From assembly GCF_002339505.1 (NCBI RefSeq), contig NZ_DDJO01000023.1, positions 176,943 through 240,942 on the forward strand: a stretch of DNA of 64,000 bases. The letters run 5' to 3'. Origin of the DNA: Corynebacterium sp. UBA2622 (GTDB lineage: Bacteria; Actinomycetota; Actinomycetes; Mycobacteriales; Mycobacteriaceae). Below, piece after piece: positions 9,020 to 17,128 of the stretch (positions within the stretch are counted from its first letter, which is position 1; every line of letters begins with the position of its first letter). Made by a program: the position numbers and the translations under genes. The notes beneath the pieces were generated by a model, which did not search any database, was not told the origin of the DNA, and saw only the letters and a program-made list of their open reading frames with translations.

Positions 9020-10495
9020 CTACTTGACGCGCTCGTACGGGTCGCGGGTGCCGATGTGCTGGACCTCCGTGTACTCGAGCATCCCCTCGCGCGATCCCTC
9101 GCGGCCCAGGCCGGAGGCCTTCACGCCACCGAAGGGGATGGACGCGTCCGAGATGACGCCGGAGTTGAAACCGAGGATGCCGAACTCCAGGTTGTCCGAG
9201 GCACGGAACATCATGTCCGGGTTCTCGGAGAACACGTAGGAGGCGAGGCCGTACTCGGTGTCGTTGGCCATCTCCCACGCCTCCTCCTCGGTGGAGAAGG
9301 TGAAGATGGGCGCGATGGGCCCGAAGATCTCCTCGCGGAACACCTTCGCGTCCCGCGACGCACCCGTGATGACGGTCGGCTCGAAGAAGTAGCCCCTGCC
9401 GTCGACGGCCTTGCCGCCGGTTCGGACGGTGCCGCCGTGGGCGACGGCGTCCTCAACGAGCTCCTTCATGTGCTCGACGGCCTTGGCCTCCACGAGGGGG
9501 CCGACCTCCACACCCTCGTCCATGCCGTTGCCCACCTTCATCGCGGCAACCGCCTCGACGAACTTCGCGGTGAACTCCTCCGCAATGGACTCGTGCACCA
9601 GGATGCGGTTGGCGGCAGTGCACGCCTCGCCGATGTTGCGCATCTTCGCGGCCTTGACACCCGCGACGGCACCGTCAACGTCGGCGTCCGCGAACACGAT
9701 GGCGGGGGCGTTGCCCCCCAGCTCGAGCGAGACCTTGATGACGTTCTTCGCCGCAAGCTCCATGAGCGAGGAGCCGACCGGGGTGGAACCCGTGAAGGAC
9801 ATCTTGCGCAGGCGCGGATCCTCCATGATCGGCTCGGAGACGTTGGAGGCGGACTTCGAGGAGACGATGTTGATCACACCGTCGGGAACGCCGGCCTCCA
9901 CCATCGTCTGCACGAAGTACTGCATGGTCAGCGGCGTCAGCTTCGCCGGTTTGACGATCACCGTGTTGCCCGCCGCCAGCGCCGGGGCGATCTTGCGCGT
10001 GGCCATGGACAGCGGGAAGTTCCACGGGGTGATCAGCAGGCACGGGCCCACCGGCTTGTGCACGGTGACCATGCGGTTGCCCTTGGCCGGGTACTGGTTG
10101 GTGTGGCCGAAGAAGTGATTCGCCTCCTCGGAGAACCAGAGCAGGTAGTCGGAACCGTAGGCGACCTCGCCCTTCGCCTCCGTAAAGGACTTGCCCATCT
10201 CCAGGGTCATGATGGTGGCGAACTCTTCGGCGCGCTCCATCATCAGGTCGTAACCCCTGCGCAGGATCTCGGCGCGGGTGCGCGGTGCGGTGCGCTCCCA
10301 TTCCTTTCGGGCCGCGTGTGCGGCATCCAGAGCGGCGAGGGAGTCCTCGCGGGTACCGGAGGCCATCGTCGCGAGCACCTCCTCCGTGGCGGGGTTGAGT
10401 ACCTCGTAGGTCTCCCCCGCCGAGCCGTCGCGCCACTCGCCGCCGATGAACAGACGCTTCTCAATCTTGTTCAGAAGTTCTTCCGTGTTAACCAT
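9020..10495 (-). CDS. gabD: succinate-semialdehyde dehydrogenase
   Basis: 491 residues, ALDH superfamily, GabD type. Catalytic cysteine C292 is in GEACTAANR, the general-base glutamate is E258 in LELGG, and PWNFPL (158-162) is the cofactor-region motif. Aldolytic cleavage by the preceding HpaI yields succinic semialdehyde, which this enzyme would oxidise to succinate for the TCA cycle. It is the last gene of the operon, 12 bases after hpaI. The usual motif has Q before the alanine/cysteine pair; here it is E, a minor variation. Confidence 0.9.
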   Translation of the reverse strand: MVNTEELLNKIEKRLFIGGEWRDGSAGETYEVLNPATEEVLATMASGTREDSLAALDAAHAARKEWERTAPRTRAEILRRGYDLMMERAEEFATIMTLEMGKSFTEAKGEVAYGSDYLLWFSEEANHFFGHTNQYPAKGNRMVTVHKPVGPCLLITPWNFPLSMATRKIAPALAAGNTVIVKPAKLTPLTMQYFVQTMVEAGVPDGVINIVSSKSASNVSEPIMEDPRLRKMSFTGSTPVGSSLMELAAKNVIKVSLELGGNAPAIVFADADVDGAVAGVKAAKMRNIGEACTAANRILVHESIAEEFTAKFVEAVAAMKVGNGMDEGVEVGPLVEAKAVEHMKELVEDAVAHGGTVRTGGKAVDGRGYFFEPTVITGASRDAKVFREEIFGPIAPIFTFSTEEEAWEMANDTEYGLASYVFSENPDMMFRASDNLEFGILGFNSGVISDASIPFGGVKASGLGREGSREGMLEYTEVQHIGTRDPYERVK

Positions 10496-10507
10496 TTCCC
10501 TAGCTCC

Positions 10508-11299
10508 TTAGTTGTCGTGCGTGAAGTCCGCGGCCAGCGCGCGCGCCGAGTTCGCCAGCAGCTGGACGTCAGCGCCCACGAGGGCGAACGCCGCACCCTG
10601 TCGCAGATACGTGCGGGCCTGGTCGAGATTGAAAGCGTTGACACCCACCGGTTTACCAGCTTCGCGGGCGGCCCGGAAGGTCTCTTCCACGGCGGCGAGC
10701 ACCTCCGGGTGGGTCTGCTGACCCAGCAGGCCCATCGACGCTGCCAGGTCGGAGGGGCCGACGAAGACCTGGTCCACGCCCTCGACGGCGAAGATTTCGG
10801 CGGCGTTTTCCACGGCCTGCTTGGATTCGATCTGCACGGTCAGGCTCACCGACTCGCTGGCGCGGGCGAGGTAGTTCTCCACCCCGTTCCACCGGGAGGA
10901 GCGCGCCAGGGCGCTGCCCACCCCGCGCACACCGCGCGGCGGGTAGTGCATCGCGGCGACGGCCTGCTCCGCCTGTTCCGGGGTGTGCACCATCGGGACC
11001 ATGAGGTTCTGCGCCCCCAGGTCCAGATACTGCTTGATCAGCGCGGTGTCCAGCACGGGCAGGCGCACCACGGGTGTCGCCCGGGAGGAGCCGACGGCGC
11101 GCAGCAGGTCGAGGATGGTTTCAAGCCCGTACGGGGAGTGCTCGGCGTCGATAAGCACCCAGCTGAAACCCGCGTTGGCGACGATCTCCGCGTTGGTGGC
11201 GGAGCCGGAGGTGACCCACGCGCCGACGAGGGCGTCGCCCTCAGGCAGCGCCGAGACCCGCTCGGCGAAGGTGGGGGGAAGTTCTAGACGAAACGGCAT
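10508..11299 (-). CDS. hpaI: 4-hydroxy-2-oxoheptanedioate aldolase (HpcH/HpaI)
   Basis: 263 residues, class II pyruvate aldolase splitting 4-hydroxy-2-oxoheptane-1,7-dioate into pyruvate and succinic semialdehyde. Residues matching the E. coli HpaI catalytic set all appear at a constant +9 offset: H54, R79, E158 and D184 (family H45, R70, E149, D175), in DAEHSPYG, VVRLP, VQIESK and GPSDLAASMG. The ATG at 11299 has ggag before it and lies 16 bases inside the end of hpaH, suggesting translational coupling. A longer frame upstream is only overlap with hpaH. Confidence 0.93.
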   Translation of the reverse strand: MPFRLELPPTFAERVSALPEGDALVGAWVTSGSATNAEIVANAGFSWVLIDAEHSPYGLETILDLLRAVGSSRATPVVRLPVLDTALIKQYLDLGAQNLMVPMVHTPEQAEQAVAAMHYPPRGVRGVGSALARSSRWNGVENYLARASESVSLTVQIESKQAVENAAEIFAVEGVDQVFVGPSDLAASMGLLGQQTHPEVLAAVEETFRAAREAGKPVGVNAFNLDQARTYLRQGAAFALVGADVQLLANSARALAADFTHDN

Positions 11300-12069
11300 G
11301 TGATCGCTCCCAGCTTTCCGTAGTCGGCGTGGACGGTGTCGCCCCTGTGCACCCACATGGGCTTGGTGAAGGATCCGGCGAGGATGATGTCACCCGCCTT
11401 GAGGGCGTCCCCGTGGCCGTGGAGCTTGTTGGCCAGCCACGCCACACCCATCGCGGGGTGGTTGAGCACCGCCGCGGCGACGCCGGTGTCCTCGAGGGAC
11501 TCGTTGCGGTAGAGCAGCGCGGAGACCCAGCGCAGATCCACGGCGTCCGGGGCGACGGGGTTGCCGCCGTAGACCATCGCGCCCATCGCGGCGTTGTCGC
11601 TGATGGTGTCCACGATGGTGCGTCCCTGCATCTCGATGCGGCTGGAGAGGATCTCCAGGGCAGGCACCACGTACTTCGTGGCGTCGAGGACATCGAAGAT
11701 TGTCGCGTTCGGCCCGGAGAGGTCCTTCTTCAGCACGAACGCAAGCTCGACCTCGATGCGCACATTGGAGAATTGGCCGTGCTCGATCACGGAGCCGTTC
11801 TCGAAGATCATGTCGTCGAAGATGGCGCCGTAATCCGGCTCGGTGATACCGGTCGCCTCCTGCATGACCTTCGAGGTCAGGCCGATCTTGCGGCCGACGA
11901 GCCGACGCCCGGCCTGCTCACCCCGGCGCACCCATTCGGCCTGGACGGCGTACGAGTCCTCGACCTCCATCCCGGGGTAGCGCCTGGTCAGCAGAGGGAC
12001 CATGGAGCGGGTGCTCTCCGCCTCCGCCAGCTCGTCCGCGATGCGGTCGATTACCTTCTTTTCCAGCAA
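11284..12069 (-). CDS. hpaH: 2-oxohept-3-ene-1,7-dioate hydratase
   Basis: 261 residues of the MhpD/HpaH hydratase family (FAH-like fold). It adds water to 2-oxohept-3-ene-1,7-dioate in homoprotocatechuate meta cleavage. Family motifs include GRKIGLTSKVMQ, the metal-site region RIEVELAFVL and a GDIILAGSFTKP near the C-terminus. The start appears to be TTG, with ggag nine bases upstream; there is no nearby in-frame ATG. Located between hpaD (73 bases upstream) and hpaI (overlapping). Confidence 0.92.
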   Translation of the reverse strand: MLEKKVIDRIADELAEAESTRSMVPLLTRRYPGMEVEDSYAVQAEWVRRGEQAGRRLVGRKIGLTSKVMQEATGITEPDYGAIFDDMIFENGSVIEHGQFSNVRIEVELAFVLKKDLSGPNATIFDVLDATKYVVPALEILSSRIEMQGRTIVDTISDNAAMGAMVYGGNPVAPDAVDLRWVSALLYRNESLEDTGVAAAVLNHPAMGVAWLANKLHGHGDALKAGDIILAGSFTKPMWVHRGDTVHADYGKLGAITCRFV

Positions 12070-12142
12070 TGTCAGTCACTCCAGTGCGTGTAGTTCGGGC
12101 CGGTTTTCTTCCCTTGTCAGCGCCACCGCGGGCGCGCCGGTC

Positions 12143-13216
12143 CTAGAGGCTGTGGCCCAGCTTGAACTCGCCCTGCTTCCAGTCGGGCATCTCCTCGGCG
12201 TCGTCCTCGCGGGTGTAGGAGAACCCGTCGGCGCCGATGGTCTGCTCCAGCTCGGATGCGTCGGTGCGGGTGACCAGGTCGACGAGGTTCCCGTCGAGGT
12301 CGAGCACGCGGGAACCGTCGCGGTACCAGGAGGGCACGACCGGGGTGCCCCACCAGTCGCGGCGCTGGTTGTCGTGCACGTCCCAGGTCACCACCGGGTT
12401 GTCCGGATCGCCGGTGTAGTAGTCCTGCGTGTAGATCTCCACGCGGTGGCCGTCGGGGTCGCGCAGGTAGAGGTAGTACGCGTTGGACACGCCGTGGCGG
12501 CCGGGCCCGCGCTCGATGCGGTCGGACTCCCGCAGCGCGCCCAGCTTGTCGCAGATGGCGATGATGTTGTGCTTCTCGTGGGTGGCGAAGGCGATGTGGT
12601 GCATACGCGGGCCGTCGCCGCCGGTCATGGCGGTGTCGTGCACGGTGGGCTTGCGGCGCATCCACGCCGCGTAGACGGTGCCCTCCTTGTCGCGGATGTC
12701 CTCGGTGATGCGGAAACCGAGGTCCTCCATGTATTCCACGGCCTTGGGCACGTCCGGGGTGATCTGGTTGAAGTGGTCCAGTCGGACCAGGGCACCCGGG
12801 ATGTGGGCATCGTAGGACCACGCGAGGCGCTTCTCGTGCTTGACGTCGTGAAAGAACTCGTAGGGGAAGCCCAGGGGATCCTCCACGCGCACGGAGTCGC
12901 CGATGCCCTTGACAAAGCCCTCCTTACGCCGCTCCACGCGGCAGCCGCGCTCCTCGTAGAATGCGACGGCCCTGTCCAGGTCCTCCGGGGAACGGACACG
13001 GAACGAGAACGCGGCCACGGCCGGCTCGGGGCCCTTGCGCAGCACCAGGTTGTGGTGGATGAACTCCTCGTAGGTGCGCAGGTAGATGGCCTCGTCATCC
13101 TCCTCGGTGACGACCAGGCCGAGGGTGTCCACGTAGAAGCGGCGGGACTCGGCGAGGTCGGTGACGATGATCTCCATGTAGGCGCAACGCAGGATATCGG
13201 GTGCCTGTGCGGTCAT
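12143..13216 (-). CDS. hpaD: homoprotocatechuate (3,4-dihydroxyphenylacetate) 2,3-dioxygenase
   Basis: 357 residues, type I extradiol dioxygenase of the vicinal-oxygen-chelate fold, close in pattern to the Brevibacterium fuscum Fe and Arthrobacter Mn enzymes. Metal ligands H148, H207 and E260 have exactly the family spacing (59 and 53 residues), and the acid-base histidine corresponds to H193. It opens the catechol ring to 5-carboxymethyl-2-hydroxymuconate semialdehyde. Whether Fe(II) or Mn(II) is used cannot be read from these residues. It is the ring-cleaving step that defines the operon's substrate. Confidence 0.95.
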   Translation of the reverse strand: MTAQAPDILRCAYMEIIVTDLAESRRFYVDTLGLVVTEEDDEAIYLRTYEEFIHHNLVLRKGPEPAVAAFSFRVRSPEDLDRAVAFYEERGCRVERRKEGFVKGIGDSVRVEDPLGFPYEFFHDVKHEKRLAWSYDAHIPGALVRLDHFNQITPDVPKAVEYMEDLGFRITEDIRDKEGTVYAAWMRRKPTVHDTAMTGGDGPRMHHIAFATHEKHNIIAICDKLGALRESDRIERGPGRHGVSNAYYLYLRDPDGHRVEIYTQDYYTGDPDNPVVTWDVHDNQRRDWWGTPVVPSWYRDGSRVLDLDGNLVDLVTRTDASELEQTIGADGFSYTREDDAEEMPDWKQGEFKLGHSL

Positions 13217-13253
13217 GACTTTTCTCCTTGATGTGGGGGTGCGGGGACGGGGC

Positions 13254-14771
13254 TTACTTGCCCTGCTTGCCGAAGACGGGGTTGTGGACCTCGCCGAGGT
13301 TGATGTGGACTGCCTGCTGCTCCGTGTAGAAGTCGATCGAGCGGTAGCCGCCCTCGTGGCCGAGGCCGGAGGCCTTCACACCGCCGAACGGGGTGCGCAG
13401 GTCGCGGACGTTGTTGGAGTTCAGCCACACCATGCCGGAGTCGACGTTCTGCGCGAAGTTGTGGGCGCGCTTCAGGTCGGAGGTCCAGATGTAGGCGGCG
13501 AGGCCGTACTTGGTGTTGTTGGCCAGCTCGAGGGCCTCCTCCTCCGTGTCGAAGGGGGTGATGGCGACGACGGGGCCGAAGATCTCCTCCTGGAAGATGC
13601 GGGCCTCGGGCTTGACGTCGACGAAGACGGTGGGCTGGACGAAGTTGCCCTCCTCGAAGCCCTCGGGGCGGCCGCCGCCGGCGACGAGGCGGGCCTCCTG
13701 CTTGCCGATCTCCACGTAGCTCATGACCTTCTCGTAGTGCTCCGGGTGGACCAGGGCACCGACCTCGGTGGACGGGTCGGACGGCAGGCCGACCTTGACG
13801 TTGGAGGCCTGGGCGGCGTAGCGCTCCACGAACTCGTCGTAGATCGAGCGCTGGACCAGAATGCGCGCGCCGGCGGTGCAGCGCTCGCCGTTGAGGGAGA
13901 ACACGCCGAAGATGGTCGCGTCGATGGCGGCCTCCAGGTCGGCGTCCTCGAACACGACGGCCGGGGACTTGCCGCCGAGCTCCATGGACAGGCCCTTGAG
14001 GAAGGGCGCGGAGTTGCCGAAGATGATCTGGCCCGTGCGGGACTCGCCGGTGAAGGAGATCAGCGGGACGTCGGGGTGCTTGACCAGCGGGTCGCCGGCG
14101 TAGCCTTCCTCGCCGAAGCCGTTGACGAGGTTGAATACGCCCTTGGGCAGGCCGGCCTCCTCGAAGATGCCGCCCCACAGCTGCGCGGACAGGGGGGTGA
14201 ACTCGGCGGGCTTGAGCACCACGGAGTTGCCTGTGGCCAGCGCGGGCGCCAGCTTCCAGGACTCGAGCATGAACGGGGTGTTCCAGGGGGTGATCAGACC
14301 GGCGACGCCGACCGGCTTGCGGTTGACGTAGTTGATCTGGCGGCCGGGGACCTTGAAGGCGTCGTCGGTCTGGGCGACGATGAGGTCCGCGAAGAAGCGG
14401 AAGTTCTCCGCGGCGCGGCGGGCCTGGCCGCTGGCCTGCGTGATGGGCAGACCGGAGTCGAAGGACTCCCAGGCGGCGAGGGTCTCGGCGCGGGATTCGA
14501 CGATGTCCGCGATCTTGTGCAGGACGCGGGAGCGCTCACGCGGCAGGGCGCGGGCCCACGGGCCGTTGTCGAAGGCGTGCTTCGCGGCGGCGACCGCGCG
14601 ATCGATGTCGGCGGACTTGCCGGAGGCGGCCTTGATGTAGGTCTCGTTGGTGACGGGATCGAGGACCTCGAACTCGTCGCCGTCGAGGGACTCGACGAAC
14701 TCGCCGTTGATGTAGTGGAGGATCTTCTCCGGCAGGTTGTCGGGCTTTGCTGCACTGTTGTCGTAGGTCAT
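13254..14771 (-). CDS. hpaE: 5-carboxymethyl-2-hydroxymuconate semialdehyde dehydrogenase
   Basis: 505 residues, ALDH superfamily, HpaE type. Catalytic cysteine C298 (NGERCTAGAR) and glutamate E264 (MELGG) are present, with PWNTPF at 162-167. It oxidises the ring-cleavage semialdehyde to 5-carboxymethyl-2-hydroxymuconate with NAD. It lies 37 bases upstream of hpaD in the same direction. Confidence 0.93.
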   Translation of the reverse strand: MTYDNSAAKPDNLPEKILHYINGEFVESLDGDEFEVLDPVTNETYIKAASGKSADIDRAVAAAKHAFDNGPWARALPRERSRVLHKIADIVESRAETLAAWESFDSGLPITQASGQARRAAENFRFFADLIVAQTDDAFKVPGRQINYVNRKPVGVAGLITPWNTPFMLESWKLAPALATGNSVVLKPAEFTPLSAQLWGGIFEEAGLPKGVFNLVNGFGEEGYAGDPLVKHPDVPLISFTGESRTGQIIFGNSAPFLKGLSMELGGKSPAVVFEDADLEAAIDATIFGVFSLNGERCTAGARILVQRSIYDEFVERYAAQASNVKVGLPSDPSTEVGALVHPEHYEKVMSYVEIGKQEARLVAGGGRPEGFEEGNFVQPTVFVDVKPEARIFQEEIFGPVVAITPFDTEEEALELANNTKYGLAAYIWTSDLKRAHNFAQNVDSGMVWLNSNNVRDLRTPFGGVKASGLGHEGGYRSIDFYTEQQAVHINLGEVHNPVFGKQGK

Positions 14772-14812
14772 GGTTTTTCTCCTCGGTGGTGGGGTTTCTC
14801 AGGGGTTGGTTA

Positions 14813-15490
14813 TCAGGGGGTGTCGGGGTGGTCGACGTGGTCGAGGTAGACCTTCAGCGTCGCCATACGGTGCTGTCGGGCGACGGTCTCGATATAGTCG
14901 GGGGACGCCTTCGCGCGGATCAGGGCGATCAGCTGGGAATGCTCCGCGACGGAGGTTGCGGCGCGCTCCGGCACGTAGCGGAAGGTGGACACGCGGTGGC
15001 GGTCCAGCTCCTCCCACTCCCGCAGCACCAGGTTGACCAGGCGCCTGTTCGGGCAGTGGCGGAAGAGCGCGCTGTGGAACTGCTGGTTCAGGGCGGTAAA
15101 CGCCACCGCGTCGAAGTCATTGATCAGCTCCTTCATCTCCTCGTTGATCCGCTCCGCCTCGGCGAGGTCCCCGTCCGTCGCGTGCGGGGAGGCAAGTGCC
15201 GTCGCCGCTGCCTCGAGCACCGCGACCGTTTCCATGGTCTCGGCGTACTCGCGGCGATTGAGGATGGACACCCGCGCGCCGACGTTGTGCTCGTAGGTGA
15301 CCATCCCCTCGGCCTCGAGGATGCGGATGGCCTCTCGGACGGGGACGACGCTGACATCCAGGGACTCGGCGATGCTGGAAAGCACGAGGCGGTGGCCCGG
15401 CTCGTACTCCCGGGTGCGGATCCGCTCGCGGATCCAGTCGTAGGCCCTCTCCGTCTTGGATGTTCCGGCGGGCACCTGGGTCGTCGTCAC
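14813..15490 (-). CDS. GntR-family regulator (FadR/FCD subfamily)
   Basis: 225 residues. An N-terminal winged helix (about 12-75; LVLSSIAESLDVSVVPVREA recognition region, then EGMVTYEHNVGARV) is followed by an all-helical FCD effector domain. It is encoded inside the operon, 11 bases after the fah-rraA gene, so it is probably autoregulated with it. The 20-bp palindrome at 17031-17050, covering both divergent -10 boxes, is its likely operator. GTG start assumed; the upstream ribosome-binding site is weak. Effector unknown, perhaps homoprotocatechuate or 4-hydroxyphenylacetate. Confidence 0.88.
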   Translation of the reverse strand: MTTTQVPAGTSKTERAYDWIRERIRTREYEPGHRLVLSSIAESLDVSVVPVREAIRILEAEGMVTYEHNVGARVSILNRREYAETMETVAVLEAAATALASPHATDGDLAEAERINEEMKELINDFDAVAFTALNQQFHSALFRHCPNRRLVNLVLREWEELDRHRVSTFRYVPERAATSVAEHSQLIALIRAKASPDYIETVARQHRMATLKVYLDHVDHPDTP

Positions 15491-15501
15491 GCGCTGCCCC
15501 G

Positions 15502-16974
15502 CTACTTGCCCGCGTACTCTTCGTAGGCCTTCTTGTTCTCCCCGGTCGGGGGGAACATGCCGTCGAGCTTGTGGCCGGCCTTGACCTGCTCGGCCACCCA
15601 CCCATCCTGGTGCTCCTTGGCCAGCGCCGCGTCGACGACCTCCTCGACGATCCCGCGGGGGATGACCACGACCCCGTCGTCGTCGCCGACGATGATGTCG
15701 CCCGGGAGCACCGCCACGTTCCCGCAGGCGATCGCCGTATCGACGTCCCACGGAACGTGGCGCCGGCCGAGCACCGCGGGGTGGGCGCCCTGCGTGAACA
15801 CGGGCAGGCCGATTTCCTTGACCGCCGCGTAGTCGCGCACGCCGCCGTCGGTGACCACGCCGGCGGCACCGCGGTGCCGGGCGCGCAGGGCCAGAATGTC
15901 GCCCATCGTGCCGGACTCGGGCTGGCGGCGGGCCTCGATGACGATGACCTCACCCTCCCCGACCGCGTCAAAGACCTGCTTCTGGGCGTTGAAGCCGCCA
16001 CCGTGGGTCTTGAAAAGGTCCTCGCGCTCCGGCAGGAAGCGCAGGGTGCGGGCGGGGCCGACGAGCTTGGTTCCCGGGGTCTGCGGGTACACGCCCTCGA
16101 TGACCACCTGGTTCAAACCGCGCGCGCGCAGCTCGGCGGAGAGGCCGGCCGTCGGCGCCTCCATGAGCTTTGCACGCAGCTCGGGGCTGAGCGGGGCACC
16201 GGCGGGGCTTTCGGGAGCAAGCCCCGCAGCCTCCCGCGAGCCCCACGCGTCCTCGCGCAGCTTGTCGTCCGTTTTCGGCATCAGGCCCAAGGCGGGGTCG
16301 AAGTCGCCCGGGCCCTCGACTACGCGGGTGGTCAGCCGCCCCGAGGTCGGTGCGCCAGGCGCACCCGGCGCGTCCACCTCGACCTCGACGACGTCGCCGT
16401 CCTTGATCACTGTCGAACCCTCGGGCGTGCCGGTGAGGATGATGTCGCCGGGCTCCAGGGTCATGTGCTGGGACAGGTCGGCGACGAACTGGGCGAGCGG
16501 GAAGATGAGGTCCTCGGCGGAGGAGGTGTCGTCCTGGGCGAGCTCGCCGTTGACCCAGGTGCGCAGGCGCAGGCCCGCGGGGTCGACGGTGGAGGCATCG
16601 ATGTAGTTCGGCCCTACGGGGGTGTAACCGTCTCGGGACTTGGAGCGGGTGTTCGAACCCTTGTCCTGGGACTTGTAGTCGTAGATGCCGAGGTCGTTCG
16701 AGGCGGTCACCCAGCCGACGTGGGACCATGCGTCCTCCAGGGAGACCCGGTGCGCCCTCGTGCCGATGATGAGTGCGATCTCACCCTCGAACGCGAGAAG
16801 CTCGCACCCGGCGGGGCGCTCGACGTCACCGGAACCGGACAGGGAGCTGGTTGCCTTGAGGAAGTACGAGGGCGCGGAGGGGCGGCGCCCCCGCTGTGCG
16901 GCGCGCGACTCGAAAGCCACATGCACGGCGATGATCTTGCCCGGTTCTACCGGGAGGTGGGCGGGTGTGGTCAT
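15502..16974 (-). CDS. fused FAH-family isomerase/decarboxylase (HpaG-like) and RraA-like aldolase/decarboxylase
   Basis: 490 residues with two domains. Residues about 10-225 are a fumarylacetoacetate-hydrolase fold like HpaG modules, with metal ligands E63, E65 (FEGE) and D94 (SNDLG). Residues about 205-270 are a Pro/Ala/Gly-rich linker. Residues about 270-475 resemble the RraA / 4-hydroxy-4-methyl-2-oxoglutarate aldolase family, with GTMGD (355-359) and the R380-D381 pair in TDGGVRDY. E. coli HpaG is instead two FAH modules. Members of the RraA family can decarboxylate oxaloacetate, so the second domain may supply the decarboxylase step. First gene of the operon; start at 16974 follows ggag, and a longer frame upstream was rejected. 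Confidence 0.88.
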   Translation of the reverse strand: MTTPAHLPVEPGKIIAVHVAFESRAAQRGRRPSAPSYFLKATSSLSGSGDVERPAGCELLAFEGEIALIIGTRAHRVSLEDAWSHVGWVTASNDLGIYDYKSQDKGSNTRSKSRDGYTPVGPNYIDASTVDPAGLRLRTWVNGELAQDDTSSAEDLIFPLAQFVADLSQHMTLEPGDIILTGTPEGSTVIKDGDVVEVEVDAPGAPGAPTSGRLTTRVVEGPGDFDPALGLMPKTDDKLREDAWGSREAAGLAPESPAGAPLSPELRAKLMEAPTAGLSAELRARGLNQVVIEGVYPQTPGTKLVGPARTLRFLPEREDLFKTHGGGFNAQKQVFDAVGEGEVIVIEARRQPESGTMGDILALRARHRGAAGVVTDGGVRDYAAVKEIGLPVFTQGAHPAVLGRRHVPWDVDTAIACGNVAVLPGDIIVGDDDGVVVIPRGIVEEVVDAALAKEHQDGWVAEQVKAGHKLDGMFPPTGENKKAYEEYAGK

Positions 16975-17018
16975 AGCGAAGGTTCTCCAGGGTGATGAAA
17001 GGAATTTCCGGCAACGCC

Positions 17019-17063
17019 TTGCGTTCGGAACCGAATCGTATATGATTTGGTACACCTACGCAA
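17019..17063. promoter_or_regulatory. back-to-back divergent promoters of the hpa operon and transporter
   Basis: Plus strand: TTGCGT (17019-17024), 16 bases, TATGAT (17041-17046), reading to the transporter. Minus strand: TTGCGT (17063-17058), 17 bases, TACGAT (17040-17035), reading to the fah-rraA operon. The two -10 boxes abut with no base between them, so RNA polymerase cannot occupy both at once. Confidence 0.7.
17031..17050. promoter_or_regulatory. candidate GntR operator
   Basis: CCGAATCGTATATGATTTGG is a 20-bp palindrome with 8 of 10 pairs matching, centred on the junction of the two -10 boxes. Its place at the head of a gntR-containing operon suggests repression of both directions by that regulator. 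A left half-copy recurs at 18519. Confidence 0.6.
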
Positions 17064-17128
17064 GTGCTCCGGGTCACACGCTTCCCGTGCCGGAGACGCC
17101 CAGCACACCCGAAACCAGAGGTTGGAAC

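Noticed and set aside
8894..11287. 797-residue plus-strand open frame
   Set aside because: Runs opposite two genes with intact catalytic residues (SSADH and HpaI); no recognisable motif or ribosome-binding site.
9020..16974. Search for hpaF (muconate isomerase) hidden in another frame
   Set aside because: No intergenic space in the operon exceeds 73 bases and no small tautomerase-like frame is seen.
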